A stretch of 64,000 bases of DNA from an uncultured Oscillospiraceae bacterium (GTDB lineage: Bacteria > Bacillota > Clostridia > Oscillospirales > Acutalibacteraceae): assembly GCA_900541975.1 (NCBI GenBank), contig UQLR01000007.1, forward strand, positions 1 through 64,000, given 5' to 3'. Below the pieces are notes generated by a model, which had not been told where the DNA came from, did not search any database, and was given only the letters and a program-made list of their open reading frames with translations. Below are positions 1-8,486 of the stretch, piece after piece (the stretch's first letter is position 1; each line of letters starts with the position of its first letter). The translations under genes and the position numbers were made by a program.

Positions 1-193
1 TGCGCATTTTTATGGAAAAACAAAAAAATAAAAACAATATTCGATAAAAAAATAGCAAATTATGCAGTAAATATATAAAAATACAAAAAAATAAAAAGAA
101 AAATATAGAATATTTCTTTACTTTTTGTTTACAAAACGGTATTATTATAATATATTAAATACAGAACTGTTGCCGGCAGAGAAAGGAGATATT

Positions 194-616
194 ATGAAAA
201 AATATATAAAAACTGCGATAATAGTGGCGTGTATTGTAACAGCAGCTGCAACGTGCAAGGCTTCTGCTATGGATTTGAACTATAATCTGAATCAAGAGTA
301 TGATGTATACAACACCAACGGCGTTGTCAACAGCGTATATGATATTGGTTCGATTATGCCGTATGATGACGTGCGGGCACGCACCAGAGCAGATTCCACA
401 GGTGGAATGAGTGTAACAGCACGCGCCATTATAACTGCGACAGACGGACAGACTAAGCGGATAGAAAGCAATCAAAAGAATGTATCTGGCTGGGTGGACA
501 GCGGCTGGGTACAGATAGATGGGCAAGACTATGCAAAAGTAGTACAACACCAGGCTTACCGCAAGTTTATTGCTACCAATGCATTAGACAAAGCATACGA
601 ATACTATATTACATAG
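194..616 (+). CDS. Small secreted protein of unknown function, possible bacteriocin-like
   Basis: A 140-residue protein. The start is the ATG at 194, placed after a good ribosome site (GAAAGGAG) seven bases upstream; the open frame extends further 5' but has no ribosome site there. Residues 1 to about 29 form a signal peptide (Lys-Lys start, hydrophobic core, Ala-Ser-Ala end). The mature part of about 110 residues is rich in Asn, Asp, Thr and Tyr and has no cysteines or motif that I recognise. It lies 73 bases before two FtsX-type permeases and an ABC ATPase on the same strand. Small secreted protein plus such transporters is the arrangement of lactococcin-972-type bacteriocin loci, but I see no convincing sequence match to that family, so the function is inference from context only. 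Confidence 0.6.
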   Translation: MKKYIKTAIIVACIVTAAATCKASAMDLNYNLNQEYDVYNTNGVVNSVYDIGSIMPYDDVRARTRADSTGGMSVTARAIITATDGQTKRIESNQKNVSGWVDSGWVQIDGQDYAKVVQHQAYRKFIATNALDKAYEYYIT

Positions 617-689
617 TCTATAAAAATAAAATGTAATTAAATACCGGCACAGTTCGTTTACATTTGAGTAAGAGCAAAAGAGGATTGGT

Positions 690-1793
690 ATGAAGACATT
701 ACGCCTTGTGGCATCGAGGTTTTTTCTTTATTTTACGAATAATAAAATTATTTTTGTCTTGTTTCTTTTGGGTGGGATTGCCTGCTCTATTGCGTTTATC
801 CATTTTTATGGAAACGGAACCAGCTATAAAAAAGTACAGGCAGAGGACAACGCTTCGTTGCGATATTACGCCCTGGAGTTTCAGCAGCCTGTTCCGCAGC
901 CGGAAGTTGATCAAGAAGTTCTGCATAATGAAAATATTTGCGACATAGAACTTGCACATGCGCTTGTACAGGAGGAAATGCCCATTTCCATAGAAGGCAA
1001 CAGACGCTTTTTTATAAAAACAAAAATGCAAAATGGCGCACCGCTGTATGCGGAAAAGGGACGAGTCGCCTTTACACAGCAAGAGCTTGCGCAGGCGCAG
1101 CGGGTGGTTATCCTGCCGGGAATGGTGGAGGCGTTGTATGAGGTGGAAATTGGCAGTACCATGCGCATTCTTGGAGAAGCGTTTACAGTAATTGGGATGT
1201 CTACAGATATGGAGGGATTTTATATCCCTTTCTCTGTTTTTGAGCAATGGGGTCTTTCTGTGTCTGAATTTTCGGTAACGCTTGACCAAAAGCTCAGTGT
1301 TGCAGACAACAATGCGTTTATTGCACAGCTGCATAATGCTTATCCTACGGCCGTTTTGACACAGTCTCCCTCCAATTATTATAGTTTGGCAAGCGAAAGA
1401 TTTTCTTTGCAGCTCTTTTCCATATCGGTAGCGTATATTGTAGCTTCGCTCTCCTTTATGTTTTTAATGAAATTTATGCTCGACCGCAATAGCAGGGAAA
1501 ACATTATTTTTTCAATCGTTGGCGCCTCCAGAGCCGCAGTGCTGCGGGTTTTGGTTTTGGAAACGGCCTTTTTATCGTCCTGTGCGGCGGTGCTTGCCAT
1601 TTTACTGCACGCGGCGCTGTACAAGCCCTTTTTCAGCCGGCTGAACGTTTTTGAAAATCTGACGTATACCGTTTGGGATTATGTCGTAATATGGCTTTGT
1701 GTAACCTTGCTTTCTTGTCTGGCGGCTGTCCCATTTGCATACCGGTACATAAAAAGCTCCCTTGTGGAGAATAAAAACAGGTTCAGCATATGA
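690..1793 (+). CDS. ABC transporter permease, FtsX/MacB type (first of two)
   Basis: A 367-residue membrane protein with one N-terminal transmembrane helix (about residues 22-42), a large extracytoplasmic domain of about 200 residues, and three C-terminal helices (about 245-355). This is the MacB/FtsX half-transporter topology. The start ATG at 690 follows AGAGGA. The second permease starts about 25 bases after this gene ends and the ATPase follows, so the three form one operon. Transporters of this type either move peptides or lipoproteins or act as mechanotransducers and antimicrobial-resistance pumps; the neighbouring secreted protein suggests export of, or immunity to, that protein. The substrate cannot be read from the sequence. 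Confidence 0.75.
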   Translation: MKTLRLVASRFFLYFTNNKIIFVLFLLGGIACSIAFIHFYGNGTSYKKVQAEDNASLRYYALEFQQPVPQPEVDQEVLHNENICDIELAHALVQEEMPISIEGNRRFFIKTKMQNGAPLYAEKGRVAFTQQELAQAQRVVILPGMVEALYEVEIGSTMRILGEAFTVIGMSTDMEGFYIPFSVFEQWGLSVSEFSVTLDQKLSVADNNAFIAQLHNAYPTAVLTQSPSNYYSLASERFSLQLFSISVAYIVASLSFMFLMKFMLDRNSRENIIFSIVGASRAAVLRVLVLETAFLSSCAAVLAILLHAALYKPFFSRLNVFENLTYTVWDYVVIWLCVTLLSCLAAVPFAYRYIKSSLVENKNRFSI

Positions 1794-1818
1794 CAAAATT
1801 GTAAAACAGAGGTATCGT

Positions 1819-3054
1819 ATGAAAAATATCCGTCTTATTTTGAATTTTTACAGCCAAAATAAGCTGCCGGCGGTAATAATGTTTGTAACATATACGCTCG
1901 CGCTGATGATTGTCGTGCTGTCAGTGGGGGAATACAGGTACATAACATACAGTCGCGACCAGTTTATAAACCTTGCAAACAAAGAGTTGCTGTACTGCAT
2001 GCCCCAGATGAACTACGGGAAAATGATGGAGTTGGAGGGGGATTCGCAGCGTGTGTTTATTCAGCAAATGGAAGATGAAGCGGCAAAGTACAAAGCCTAT
2101 CAGCCGTTTTCCACAATTTCACATATTAATCTAGTGTACAATGGCCAGTTCGAAAAGGGTTATTTATATAGTGAACAGCTGCTTGCAACCCAGCGGGTCA
2201 ATCTGGCCGAGGGAAATTGGTTTGCGCAGTACGACGCAAACGCAGACTATTTTGACGTGATTTTGTCGGGCCAGCGCTATGCCGATAAACAGTTGGGCGA
2301 AGTTTTTGAAGTGAGCATATTAACCGATTCCTTGCAGGAATACCCAATTCGGGTGCGCGCAGTTGGTCGCCTGAGTCCGCCCAACATGTTGCCAAGCTTT
2401 TCGATGAGCGGTTCCAATATAACTGCGAATAATTTATATGAGAGCTTTTATGGCCTTGTGTTTATGGAAAACGACAGGTTGCTCAAAACACTTGATCAAA
2501 GCAAAACGCATACCTCCACCTACAGCAGTTTTATGGCCACGATGGATCCGTCTGCCACCGCAGCGGAAAAAGAAGCATATTTGGAATTTTTAAAGGCGCA
2601 GGGGATTGTTACCACCTATGACGAAATTTTAGAGAATACGGTGCCTGTTGTGGAAGAAAAGTTACGCCGAACACTGCCAACGCCTGTTTTCTTTTTAGTA
2701 ATTGTTACCATTGCATGCGTTAGTGTAGCCGTGCTGTTTGTCCATAAAAAGCTCGGCGAATACGCGATCTATTATTTATGTGGGTGCAGCCGCGGAAAAA
2801 CGTACATGTATATGCTGTTGGGTATTGGACTTATCAGCGCTGTGGGCGCAGGATTGAATATGCTGCTTTGCGTATCGTACCCAATGCTTGCTTCCCTGGG
2901 AATTTTAAGTTTAGGAAACGTTTTGCTGGACAACTGGTCGCTAACTTTTATTGCTTTATATGCCGCTTTTACGATTTTGCTGTCTGTAAGCATACCGTTT
3001 ATTACATTTAGGAAAAATACGCCGATTGAAGTGTATAGGAGATTTGAGTCATGA
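1819..3054 (+). CDS. ABC transporter permease, FtsX/MacB type (second of two)
   Basis: 411 residues. I chose the ATG at 1819, which follows AGAGGT; the open frame runs further upstream into the previous gene without a ribosome site. Topology is one N-terminal helix (about 15-35), a periplasm-like soluble domain of about 260 residues, then three C-terminal helices (about 295-400). The length and topology parallel the preceding permease, so the two probably form a heterodimer. The gene ends in an ATGA overlap with the downstream ATPase, a sign of translational coupling. Confidence 0.75.
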   Translation: MKNIRLILNFYSQNKLPAVIMFVTYTLALMIVVLSVGEYRYITYSRDQFINLANKELLYCMPQMNYGKMMELEGDSQRVFIQQMEDEAAKYKAYQPFSTISHINLVYNGQFEKGYLYSEQLLATQRVNLAEGNWFAQYDANADYFDVILSGQRYADKQLGEVFEVSILTDSLQEYPIRVRAVGRLSPPNMLPSFSMSGSNITANNLYESFYGLVFMENDRLLKTLDQSKTHTSTYSSFMATMDPSATAAEKEAYLEFLKAQGIVTTYDEILENTVPVVEEKLRRTLPTPVFFLVIVTIACVSVAVLFVHKKLGEYAIYYLCGCSRGKTYMYMLLGIGLISAVGAGLNMLLCVSYPMLASLGILSLGNVLLDNWSLTFIALYAAFTILLSVSIPFITFRKNTPIEVYRRFES

Positions 3055-3731
3055 TCAAGCTGGAACATATCAATAAATTTTATAAGCTGGGAAGCCTGCG
3101 CTTTCAGGCGCTCAAAGATGTCAATTTAACAATTAAAAAGGGTGAGTTTATAGCGGTACAGGGAAAATCCGGCGCAGGGAAATCTACGCTTTTGCATATC
3201 CTGGGGTGTTTGGATCGTTATGATTCCGGCACATATATGTTTGATGGAATCGATATAGCATCGCTTAATGACCGTAAGAATGCTAAGCTCAGAAACGAAA
3301 AAATTGGCTTTGTTATGCAGGATTTTTCGCTAATCAATCATAAAAAAGTCAGCTTTAATGTTATGCTTCCGCTGTTTTTTAATCGTACTCCAAACAAAAA
3401 AATGAGGGAAATGGCCTTTACAGCGCTGCAGGCTGTAGATATAGTAGACCAGGCGGACAAAAAAGCAAACCAGCTTTCCGGTGGGCAGCGCCAGAGGGCA
3501 GCTATTGCGCGAGCCATTGTCAATAATCCATCTGTCGTGCTGGCAGACGAGCCGACAGGCGCGCTGGATGCGAAAACATCTAAAGACATTATGGAACTGT
3601 TGAAAAAATTAAATCAAAACGGTATGACCATTATAGTTGTAACGCATGACGAAGCGGTTGCATCGTATTGCGACAGAAAAATTGTAATAAGCGACGGAAT
3701 AATTCAAAACCAGGGTATACAATCCCAATAG
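3051..3731 (+). CDS. ABC transporter ATP-binding protein, LolD/MacB type
   Basis: 226 residues with all ATPase motifs: Walker A around 38-46 (GKSGAGKST), Q-loop Q90, signature LSGGQ at 142-146, Walker B about 162-167 with ADEPTGALD following, and the switch histidine in VVTHDE. The length and ADEPTGALD signature are typical of the LolD/MacB subfamily that pairs with FtsX-type permeases. The start ATG overlaps the stop of the preceding permease by four bases, so the three genes form one transporter. It would energise the two permeases from the cytoplasmic face. Confidence 0.9.
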   Translation: MIKLEHINKFYKLGSLRFQALKDVNLTIKKGEFIAVQGKSGAGKSTLLHILGCLDRYDSGTYMFDGIDIASLNDRKNAKLRNEKIGFVMQDFSLINHKKVSFNVMLPLFFNRTPNKKMREMAFTALQAVDIVDQADKKANQLSGGQRQRAAIARAIVNNPSVVLADEPTGALDAKTSKDIMELLKKLNQNGMTIIVVTHDEAVASYCDRKIVISDGIIQNQGIQSQ

Positions 3732-3844
3732 CATATGCAGAAATATCGGCAGGACAAGTACATATTACTGCACGTGTAGCCACGCAAGGAATGGTGTTAG
3801 AAAACAGGACAAAGAATGTATATAAAAATGTAGTTATAGATTGA
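3731..3844 (+). pseudogene. Possible remnant of a second small secreted-protein gene
   Basis: Directly after the ATPase stop, a different frame reads 37 residues to a TGA, beginning Ala-Tyr-Ala-Glu and containing ITARVATQG. This loosely resembles the central part of the secreted protein at 194-616 (both contain a TARA/TARV segment followed by a hydrophilic Asn/Lys stretch). There is no start codon with a ribosome site and no signal peptide. It may be the 3' end of a decayed paralogue. The similarity is short and by eye, so this is tentative. Confidence 0.3.
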
Positions 3845-3894
3845 AAAAGCTGTTTTTGCTACAGCTTATCAAGATGCGCGCAAGGCATAAATTC

Positions 3895-3928
3895 AGCCGG
3901 CCCCGTATTGATACGGGGCCGGCTTTTA
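3895..3928 (+). terminator. Rho-independent terminator of the ABC operon
   Basis: A perfect 14-bp stem with arms at 3895-3908 and 3911-3924 (AGCCGGCCCCGTAT and its complement) followed by TTTT on the plus strand. It lies between the plus-strand ABC operon and the convergent pyk gene. Confidence 0.9.
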
Positions 3929-3976
3929 AATGAAAGCGGAAAAATCCGTTTTAACGTTAAACGCCCGTTTGGCGCG

Positions 3977-5728
3977 TTATTTTTTGCTGTGAGCGCTAAA
4001 CACAATGCCGCGGTTGCCGTCAAGCTTAACGGTGGTTCCGCTTTTTAACAGTTTGGTTGCGTTTTTCGCCCCTACAATTACGGGTTTGTCCAGAGCAAGG
4101 CAGACAACGGCAGCGTGGGAATTAATTCCGCCAGTTTCTGTAATAATGCCGCTTGCTTTACGCATAAGCGGTAAAATCTCGTTGGTTGTTTTGGGGATGA
4201 CAAGGATGTCCCCGTCCTTAAAGTTTTCCCAAGCGTCCTCTTCAGAGCGGCATACGCACAGCCTGCCATATACGCTGTTGTGATTGACGGCCATGCCGGA
4301 AACCAGCACGTCCCCAACCAGATGGACTTTAAGCATATTGGTTGTGCCGGAAACGCCCAGGGGGATTCCGGCAGTAATAACGGCAAGATCGCCGTTTTGT
4401 ACATACCCTTCCTTCTGAGCAACCGATACCACATGCTCAAACAGCTCGTCTGTGTTATCTTTTTCATCTACCAAAATGGGGATTACACCCCAGGATAAGT
4501 TCATTTGCCTTAGAACCTTTTGCTCTGTCGTGCCGCTGATGATAGGGCAGGCAGGGCGAAATTTAGAGATCATTCTTGCAGTTTGCCCCGTTTTTGACAC
4601 GGTAAGGATTGCAACAGCGCCCAGATCATGCGCGGTTGTGCAGGTAGCATGCGAGATAGCGGAGGTCACGTCGGGGCGCTCGGGAATATCTCTTTTCCGG
4701 AATTTTTCGATGTAGTCAATGTCGCGCTCCGTGCGCTCTGCGATAATCGCCATAGTTTTTACAGCCTCAACCGGAAAAAGCCCGGCTGCGGTTTCGCCGC
4801 TGAGCATGATCGCGCTTGTACCGTCGTAAATTGCATTTGCAACATCTGTTGCTTCCGCACGGGTAGGACGCGGATTCTTTATCATCGAATCCAGCATCTG
4901 CGTGGCGGTGATTACCTGCTTACCGGCGGAATACGCTTTTGCGATCAGCTTCTTTTGAATAATCGGAATTTCTTCCATGGCAATTTCCACGCCAAGGTCG
5001 CCCCTTGCAATCATGATCCCATCAGACACGCGGATGATCTCGTCAATATTTTCCACACCTTCAGAATTTTCAATTTTTGCGACAATCCGTATATTGTTAC
5101 AGTTGTTTTTCTCAAGTTCACCGCGCAATTGTATAATATCCTCGGCAGAACGCGTAAAAGAAGCAGCGACAAAATCAAAATCCTGTGCTACGCCAAACGC
5201 AATATCGGCTTTATCCTGTTCGCTGATAAAAGGCAGGGAAAGAGCCACGCCGGGAACATTGATCCCTTTATGCGTTGCAACGGTTCCGCCGTTAATAACA
5301 TGGCAGACGATGTCTGTTTTTGTAACATCGGTTACCTTCATTTCAATCAGGCCGTCGTCAATTAAAATGCGCGAGCCGCGCTGAACATCCTTTGGAAGAT
5401 CTTTAAACGTAATGCTGCACCGGGTTTCATCACCCTCTATGTCTTCTGTTGTCAGGGTAAAAGTCTGACCGGTTTCCAAATTGACTTTGCTGTTTTTAAA
5501 ACGGCCGGTGCGAATTTCCGGGCCTTTTGTGTCCAGTAAAAGAGCCACCGGTATGTTTAATTCAGCACGCAGCTTTTTTATCATATCTGCCCTGCGCTTA
5601 TGATCGCTGTGTTGACCATGCGACATATTCATACGTGCAACCGCCATACCGTTGAGCATTAGCTGTCGCAATACCTCTTCGTCGTCTGTTGCAGGGCCCA
5701 GTGTGCAGATGATTTTTGTTTTCCTCAT
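3977..5728 (-). CDS. pyk: Pyruvate kinase with C-terminal phosphohistidine domain
   Basis: 583 residues, close to the roughly 585 of Bacillus-type enzymes. It converts phosphoenolpyruvate and ADP to pyruvate and ATP in the last step of glycolysis. The N-terminus carries TKIICTLGPA and the substrate segment ARMNMSHG; the Mg/K site region reads MIARGDLGVEI; the loop SGETAAG follows. The last roughly 100 residues are the extra PEP-utiliser mobile domain with its signature histidine in TETGGINSHAAVV, typical of Firmicutes. The ATG at 5728 follows AAAGGA. The gene is a single transcription unit with its own promoter, convergent with the ABC operon. Confidence 0.97.
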   Translation of the reverse strand: MRKTKIICTLGPATDDEEVLRQLMLNGMAVARMNMSHGQHSDHKRRADMIKKLRAELNIPVALLLDTKGPEIRTGRFKNSKVNLETGQTFTLTTEDIEGDETRCSITFKDLPKDVQRGSRILIDDGLIEMKVTDVTKTDIVCHVINGGTVATHKGINVPGVALSLPFISEQDKADIAFGVAQDFDFVAASFTRSAEDIIQLRGELEKNNCNNIRIVAKIENSEGVENIDEIIRVSDGIMIARGDLGVEIAMEEIPIIQKKLIAKAYSAGKQVITATQMLDSMIKNPRPTRAEATDVANAIYDGTSAIMLSGETAAGLFPVEAVKTMAIIAERTERDIDYIEKFRKRDIPERPDVTSAISHATCTTAHDLGAVAILTVSKTGQTARMISKFRPACPIISGTTEQKVLRQMNLSWGVIPILVDEKDNTDELFEHVVSVAQKEGYVQNGDLAVITAGIPLGVSGTTNMLKVHLVGDVLVSGMAVNHNSVYGRLCVCRSEEDAWENFKDGDILVIPKTTNEILPLMRKASGIITETGGINSHAAVVCLALDKPVIVGAKNATKLLKSGTTVKLDGNRGIVFSAHSKK

Positions 5729-5790
5729 TTTTGCAGCATCCTTTCATTAAGAAATGGAATATTCTGTTAAAGTTTTAACCACACGGAGGT

Positions 5791-5819
5791 ATTATACAAT
5801 ATTTGCATTCCTATAACAA
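5791..5819 (-). promoter_or_regulatory. Sigma-A promoter of pyk
   Basis: On the minus strand TTGTTA (5814-5819) and TATAAT (5791-5796) are separated by 17 bases, about 60 bases upstream of the pyk start. Confidence 0.75.
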
Positions 5820-6379
5820 GCATTTCCCAAAAATCTGAAAAGTTTTACATATACTTTATATTTTTTGCAAACCAAGGAAATTTTTAAGCGGTAAAAGCAA
5901 AATTTAAGAAAAATTGTGATGAAGCAATCAGTACCCATGCTCGGTACAGGCAGCAGGACATGATAAAAAATGCGTGCAAAAGAGAATCGCTGTTTCGCTG
6001 TTTTCTAAACTATTTTATTTTTTGTTTTATAGTTTCCTTCTATTTAGTACATTGACGCGTATAGAAAAATATGGTATGAAATAAATGAAAAAATAAAAAA
6101 ATATTCATATCTGCCGTTTTTTATTATAATAGCAATGGGCGGGCGTTTTGTACAATAGGGAGGTGAAAAAACGCAAGAATAAAAAGACGGCGCAATTACC
6201 GTTGCAGATGTTATAAATGTACAGAATGTAATTTGTAAGGAAAACACACATAGAAACGCCCTTTACACAGGATTGTTTTTATGATTACAATTAATTTATG
6301 ACAGCAAGCTGTAGATAATTGGTAAAACCGGGGAGAACCGTTGCACACCAGGAAAAATTTTTAAAATTAAAAATTTTTC
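5820..6379. other. AT-rich intergenic region without a supported gene
   Basis: About 560 bases between the pyk promoter and the rpmE promoter. It has short open frames only. A purine-rich AGGGAGG near 6158-6164 is not followed by a properly spaced start. At about 6353-6380 there is an AT-rich inverted repeat directly upstream of the rpmE -35 box, which could act as an UP element. I see nothing else supportable. Confidence 0.4.
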
Positions 6380-6408
6380 TTGCATTTTTGGATCCTTTGT
6401 GATAAAAT
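6380..6408 (+). promoter_or_regulatory. Sigma-A promoter of rpmE
   Basis: TTGCAT (6380-6385) and TAAAAT (6403-6408) with a 17-base spacer, 40 bases before the rpmE start. Confidence 0.75.
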
Positions 6409-6448
6409 CCAAATGTTACTACGGTTTCAGCGAAAGAGGTGAAAGAAG

Positions 6449-6652
6449 ATGAAAGAGAATATCCATCCCAAGTATGAGCAGACGACTATCACCTGTGCTT
6501 GCGGCAATGTGATTGAAACAGGCTCAACGAAAAAGGATATCCGTGTGGAAATTTGTTCCAAGTGCCACCCGTTCTTCACAGGCAAGCAAAAGCTCGTTGA
6601 TACCGGCGGTCGTGTTGACAGGTTTAAAAAGCGCTACGGTATGGGAAAATAA
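6449..6652 (+). CDS. rpmE: 50S ribosomal protein L31, zinc-binding type
   Basis: 67 residues. It begins [10 protein letters not shown], with the zinc ligands C16, C18, C36 and C39 (CAC and CSKC) and the C-terminal VDRFKKRYG typical of L31. It is a structural protein of the large ribosomal subunit. The cysteines place it in the C+ (zinc) paralogue class. The ATG follows AGAGGTGA. The gene is monocistronic, with its own promoter and a strong terminator directly after. Confidence 0.98.
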   Translation: MKENIHPKYEQTTITCACGNVIETGSTKKDIRVEICSKCHPFFTGKQKLVDTGGRVDRFKKRYGMGK

Positions 6653-6666
6653 AATTTTGTTTTTTT

Positions 6667-6706
6667 ACAAGGCGGCACAATTTTTACTGTGCCGCCTTGT
6701 TTTTCT
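6667..6706 (+). terminator. rpmE terminator
   Basis: A perfect 13-bp stem with arms at 6667-6679 and 6688-6700 (ACAAGGCGGCACA and its complement) and a T-rich tail. It sits just before the yigZ ribosome site. Confidence 0.9.
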
Positions 6707-6726
6707 GTAGGAAAGGGGAGCACACC

Positions 6727-7356
6727 TTGGAAGATTGCTATAAAACAGTGGGAAAGGCGTCGCAGGGTGAATTTACACAGCGCCGTTCGCGTTTTATTGG
6801 GTATTGCCACCCTGTGCAGACACAACAGCAGGCCCAGCAGTTTATTCAGCAAATTAAAAGCCTCCACTGGGACGCCGCCCATAACGTATATGCGTATATT
6901 CTGCGCAGCGGGGAGCAGCGATACAGCGACGATGGTGAGCCGCAGGGAACGGCCGGTGTTCCTTGTCTGGAGGTCCTGCGTAAGAGCGAAGTTGCAGACG
7001 CAGCGGTTGTTGTTACGCGGTATTTTGGCGGAGTTTTACTGGGAGCGGGAGGGTTGGTGCGCGCGTATTCTCATGCAACAAAACTTGCATTAGAGGCTGG
7101 AGGTATAGTGAATATGCGCCTTTGCGCATTCTGTACGGTGCGCTGCAGTTATGACCAGTATGGGAGGATTGCATCCCTGATCCCGCAGTGTGGCGGCGCG
7201 GTGGAAGATACGTCTTTTACAGACGACGTTTGCATAAAATTTCATGTAGCGCAAGACAAACTGCCGTTTTTTGAAAAGCAACTTTCAGAGGCAACCAGCG
7301 GGCAAATTCGCACGGAAACAACCGGGAAAGCGTATTTACCAGTAAAAAACAGATAA
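6727..7356 (+). CDS. yigZ: YigZ/IMPACT family protein
   Basis: 209 residues. The start is a TTG at 6727, six bases after AGGAAAGGGGAG; the frame runs further upstream only into the rpmE terminator. The N-terminal half carries the IMPACT (UPF0029) signature, including SRFIGY, AAHNVYAY, DDGEPQGTAG and RYFGGVLLGAGGLVRAYS, and a C-terminal DUF1949-like ferredoxin fold follows. The family is conserved and linked to ribosome and translation-stress proteins, but the reaction is not established. It lies between rpmE and the dgt-dnaG-rpoD cluster. Confidence 0.92.
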   Translation: MEDCYKTVGKASQGEFTQRRSRFIGYCHPVQTQQQAQQFIQQIKSLHWDAAHNVYAYILRSGEQRYSDDGEPQGTAGVPCLEVLRKSEVADAAVVVTRYFGGVLLGAGGLVRAYSHATKLALEAGGIVNMRLCAFCTVRCSYDQYGRIASLIPQCGGAVEDTSFTDDVCIKFHVAQDKLPFFEKQLSEATSGQIRTETTGKAYLPVKNR

Positions 7357-7466
7357 AAATAAAAAATTTTTTCAAAAGTTTGCAGGAAAGTAAAAACTTT
7401 TGTCGTATAGTATATTGAATGCATTTCGCATATACGCGTATATTTAGTGAAGGGGAGGTATTCTGT

Positions 7467-8453
7467 GTGCAGGTTCGTGAGCGTACGCAGCTTTGGGAAA
7501 GTGAAAAGCTCAGTTTATATGCGTCTTTATCGGCGCAAAGCAAAGGACGCGTACGTTTTCAGGAAGAATGCCCGCTTCGCACAGTCTATCAGCGTGACCG
7601 CGACAGAATTACGCACAGCAAGGCCTTCCGCCGGTTAAAGCACAAAACACAGGTGTTTTTGTCACCCGAGGGCGACCATTACCGCACACGCCTGACCCAC
7701 ACGCTGGAGGTTTCACAAATTGCACGGACCATAGCAAGGGCGCTTTTGCTCAACGAAGATTTAACAGAAGCAATTGCACTGGGACACGACCTGGGGCACA
7801 CGCCGTTTGGGCATGCGGGCGAGCGTGCGCTTGATGCGCTCAGCCCCGAAGGTTTCCGGCATTATGAGCAAAGTGTGCGCGTGGTCGAAAAACTGGAGGA
7901 TCTAAACCTTACATATGAAGTGAAAAACGGCATTTTGTGCCATACAAAGGGAAAACAGGCAAATACGCTGGAAGGGCAGGTTGTGCGTATTGCAGACCGG
8001 ATCGGCTATATCAACCATGATATTGATGATGCAATCCGTGCCGGCGTTATTACGGAAAGCGATATACCAAAGGAACTTACACAGGCGCTGGGCAATACCA
8101 CAAGCAAACGAATCAATACGCTGGTTTTGTCTCTGGTGGAAAACAGCGCGCAGGGCGTTCTGCAGATGGATGCAGGCACGCAAAGCGCGTTTGACCGGTT
8201 ACACAGCTATATGTATGAAGCCGTTTATAAAAGCCCGTATGCCAAGAAAGAAGAAAAAAAAGTGCCGGATCTGGTGGAGCGTTTGTACTGTTATTTTTTA
8301 CGCCACACGGAAAAGCTGGACAGCCATTTAAGGCAGATTGCCTGCGAAGAAGGGGCGCACCGTGCGGTATGCGACTATATTGCTGCAATGACCGACCATT
8401 ATGCCGTATCTTTGTATCAGGAAATTTTTATTCCGAAAAGCTGGCATGTTTGA
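7467..8453 (+). CDS. dgt: dGTP triphosphohydrolase-like HD-domain protein
   Basis: 328 residues from the GTG at 7467, which follows GAAGGGGAGG; the frame extends upstream without a ribosome site. It carries the HD-phosphohydrolase motifs of the dGTPase family: RTRLTHTLEVSQIAR, GHDLGHTPFGHAGE, ADRIGYINHDIDDA. These enzymes hydrolyse dNTPs to deoxynucleosides and triphosphate. It is the short Gram-positive form. It precedes dnaG and rpoD by short gaps, so it is part of the macromolecular-synthesis cluster. Confidence 0.9.
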   Translation: MQVRERTQLWESEKLSLYASLSAQSKGRVRFQEECPLRTVYQRDRDRITHSKAFRRLKHKTQVFLSPEGDHYRTRLTHTLEVSQIARTIARALLLNEDLTEAIALGHDLGHTPFGHAGERALDALSPEGFRHYEQSVRVVEKLEDLNLTYEVKNGILCHTKGKQANTLEGQVVRIADRIGYINHDIDDAIRAGVITESDIPKELTQALGNTTSKRINTLVLSLVENSAQGVLQMDAGTQSAFDRLHSYMYEAVYKSPYAKKEEKKVPDLVERLYCYFLRHTEKLDSHLRQIACEEGAHRAVCDYIAAMTDHYAVSLYQEIFIPKSWHV

Positions 8454-8486
8454 ACCGTTTTACATAGAGAAAAGAGGTGGTACGTT

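Noticed and set aside
4628..5365. Plus-strand 245-codon frame opposite pyk.
   Set aside because: Antisense shadow of a highly conserved gene; Cys/Arg/His-rich and without a ribosome site.
6150..6220. Possible small ORF starting GTG near 6163 before rpmE.
   Set aside because: The purine-rich stretch directly abuts the GTG, leaving no spacing, and the peptide is only 17 residues.
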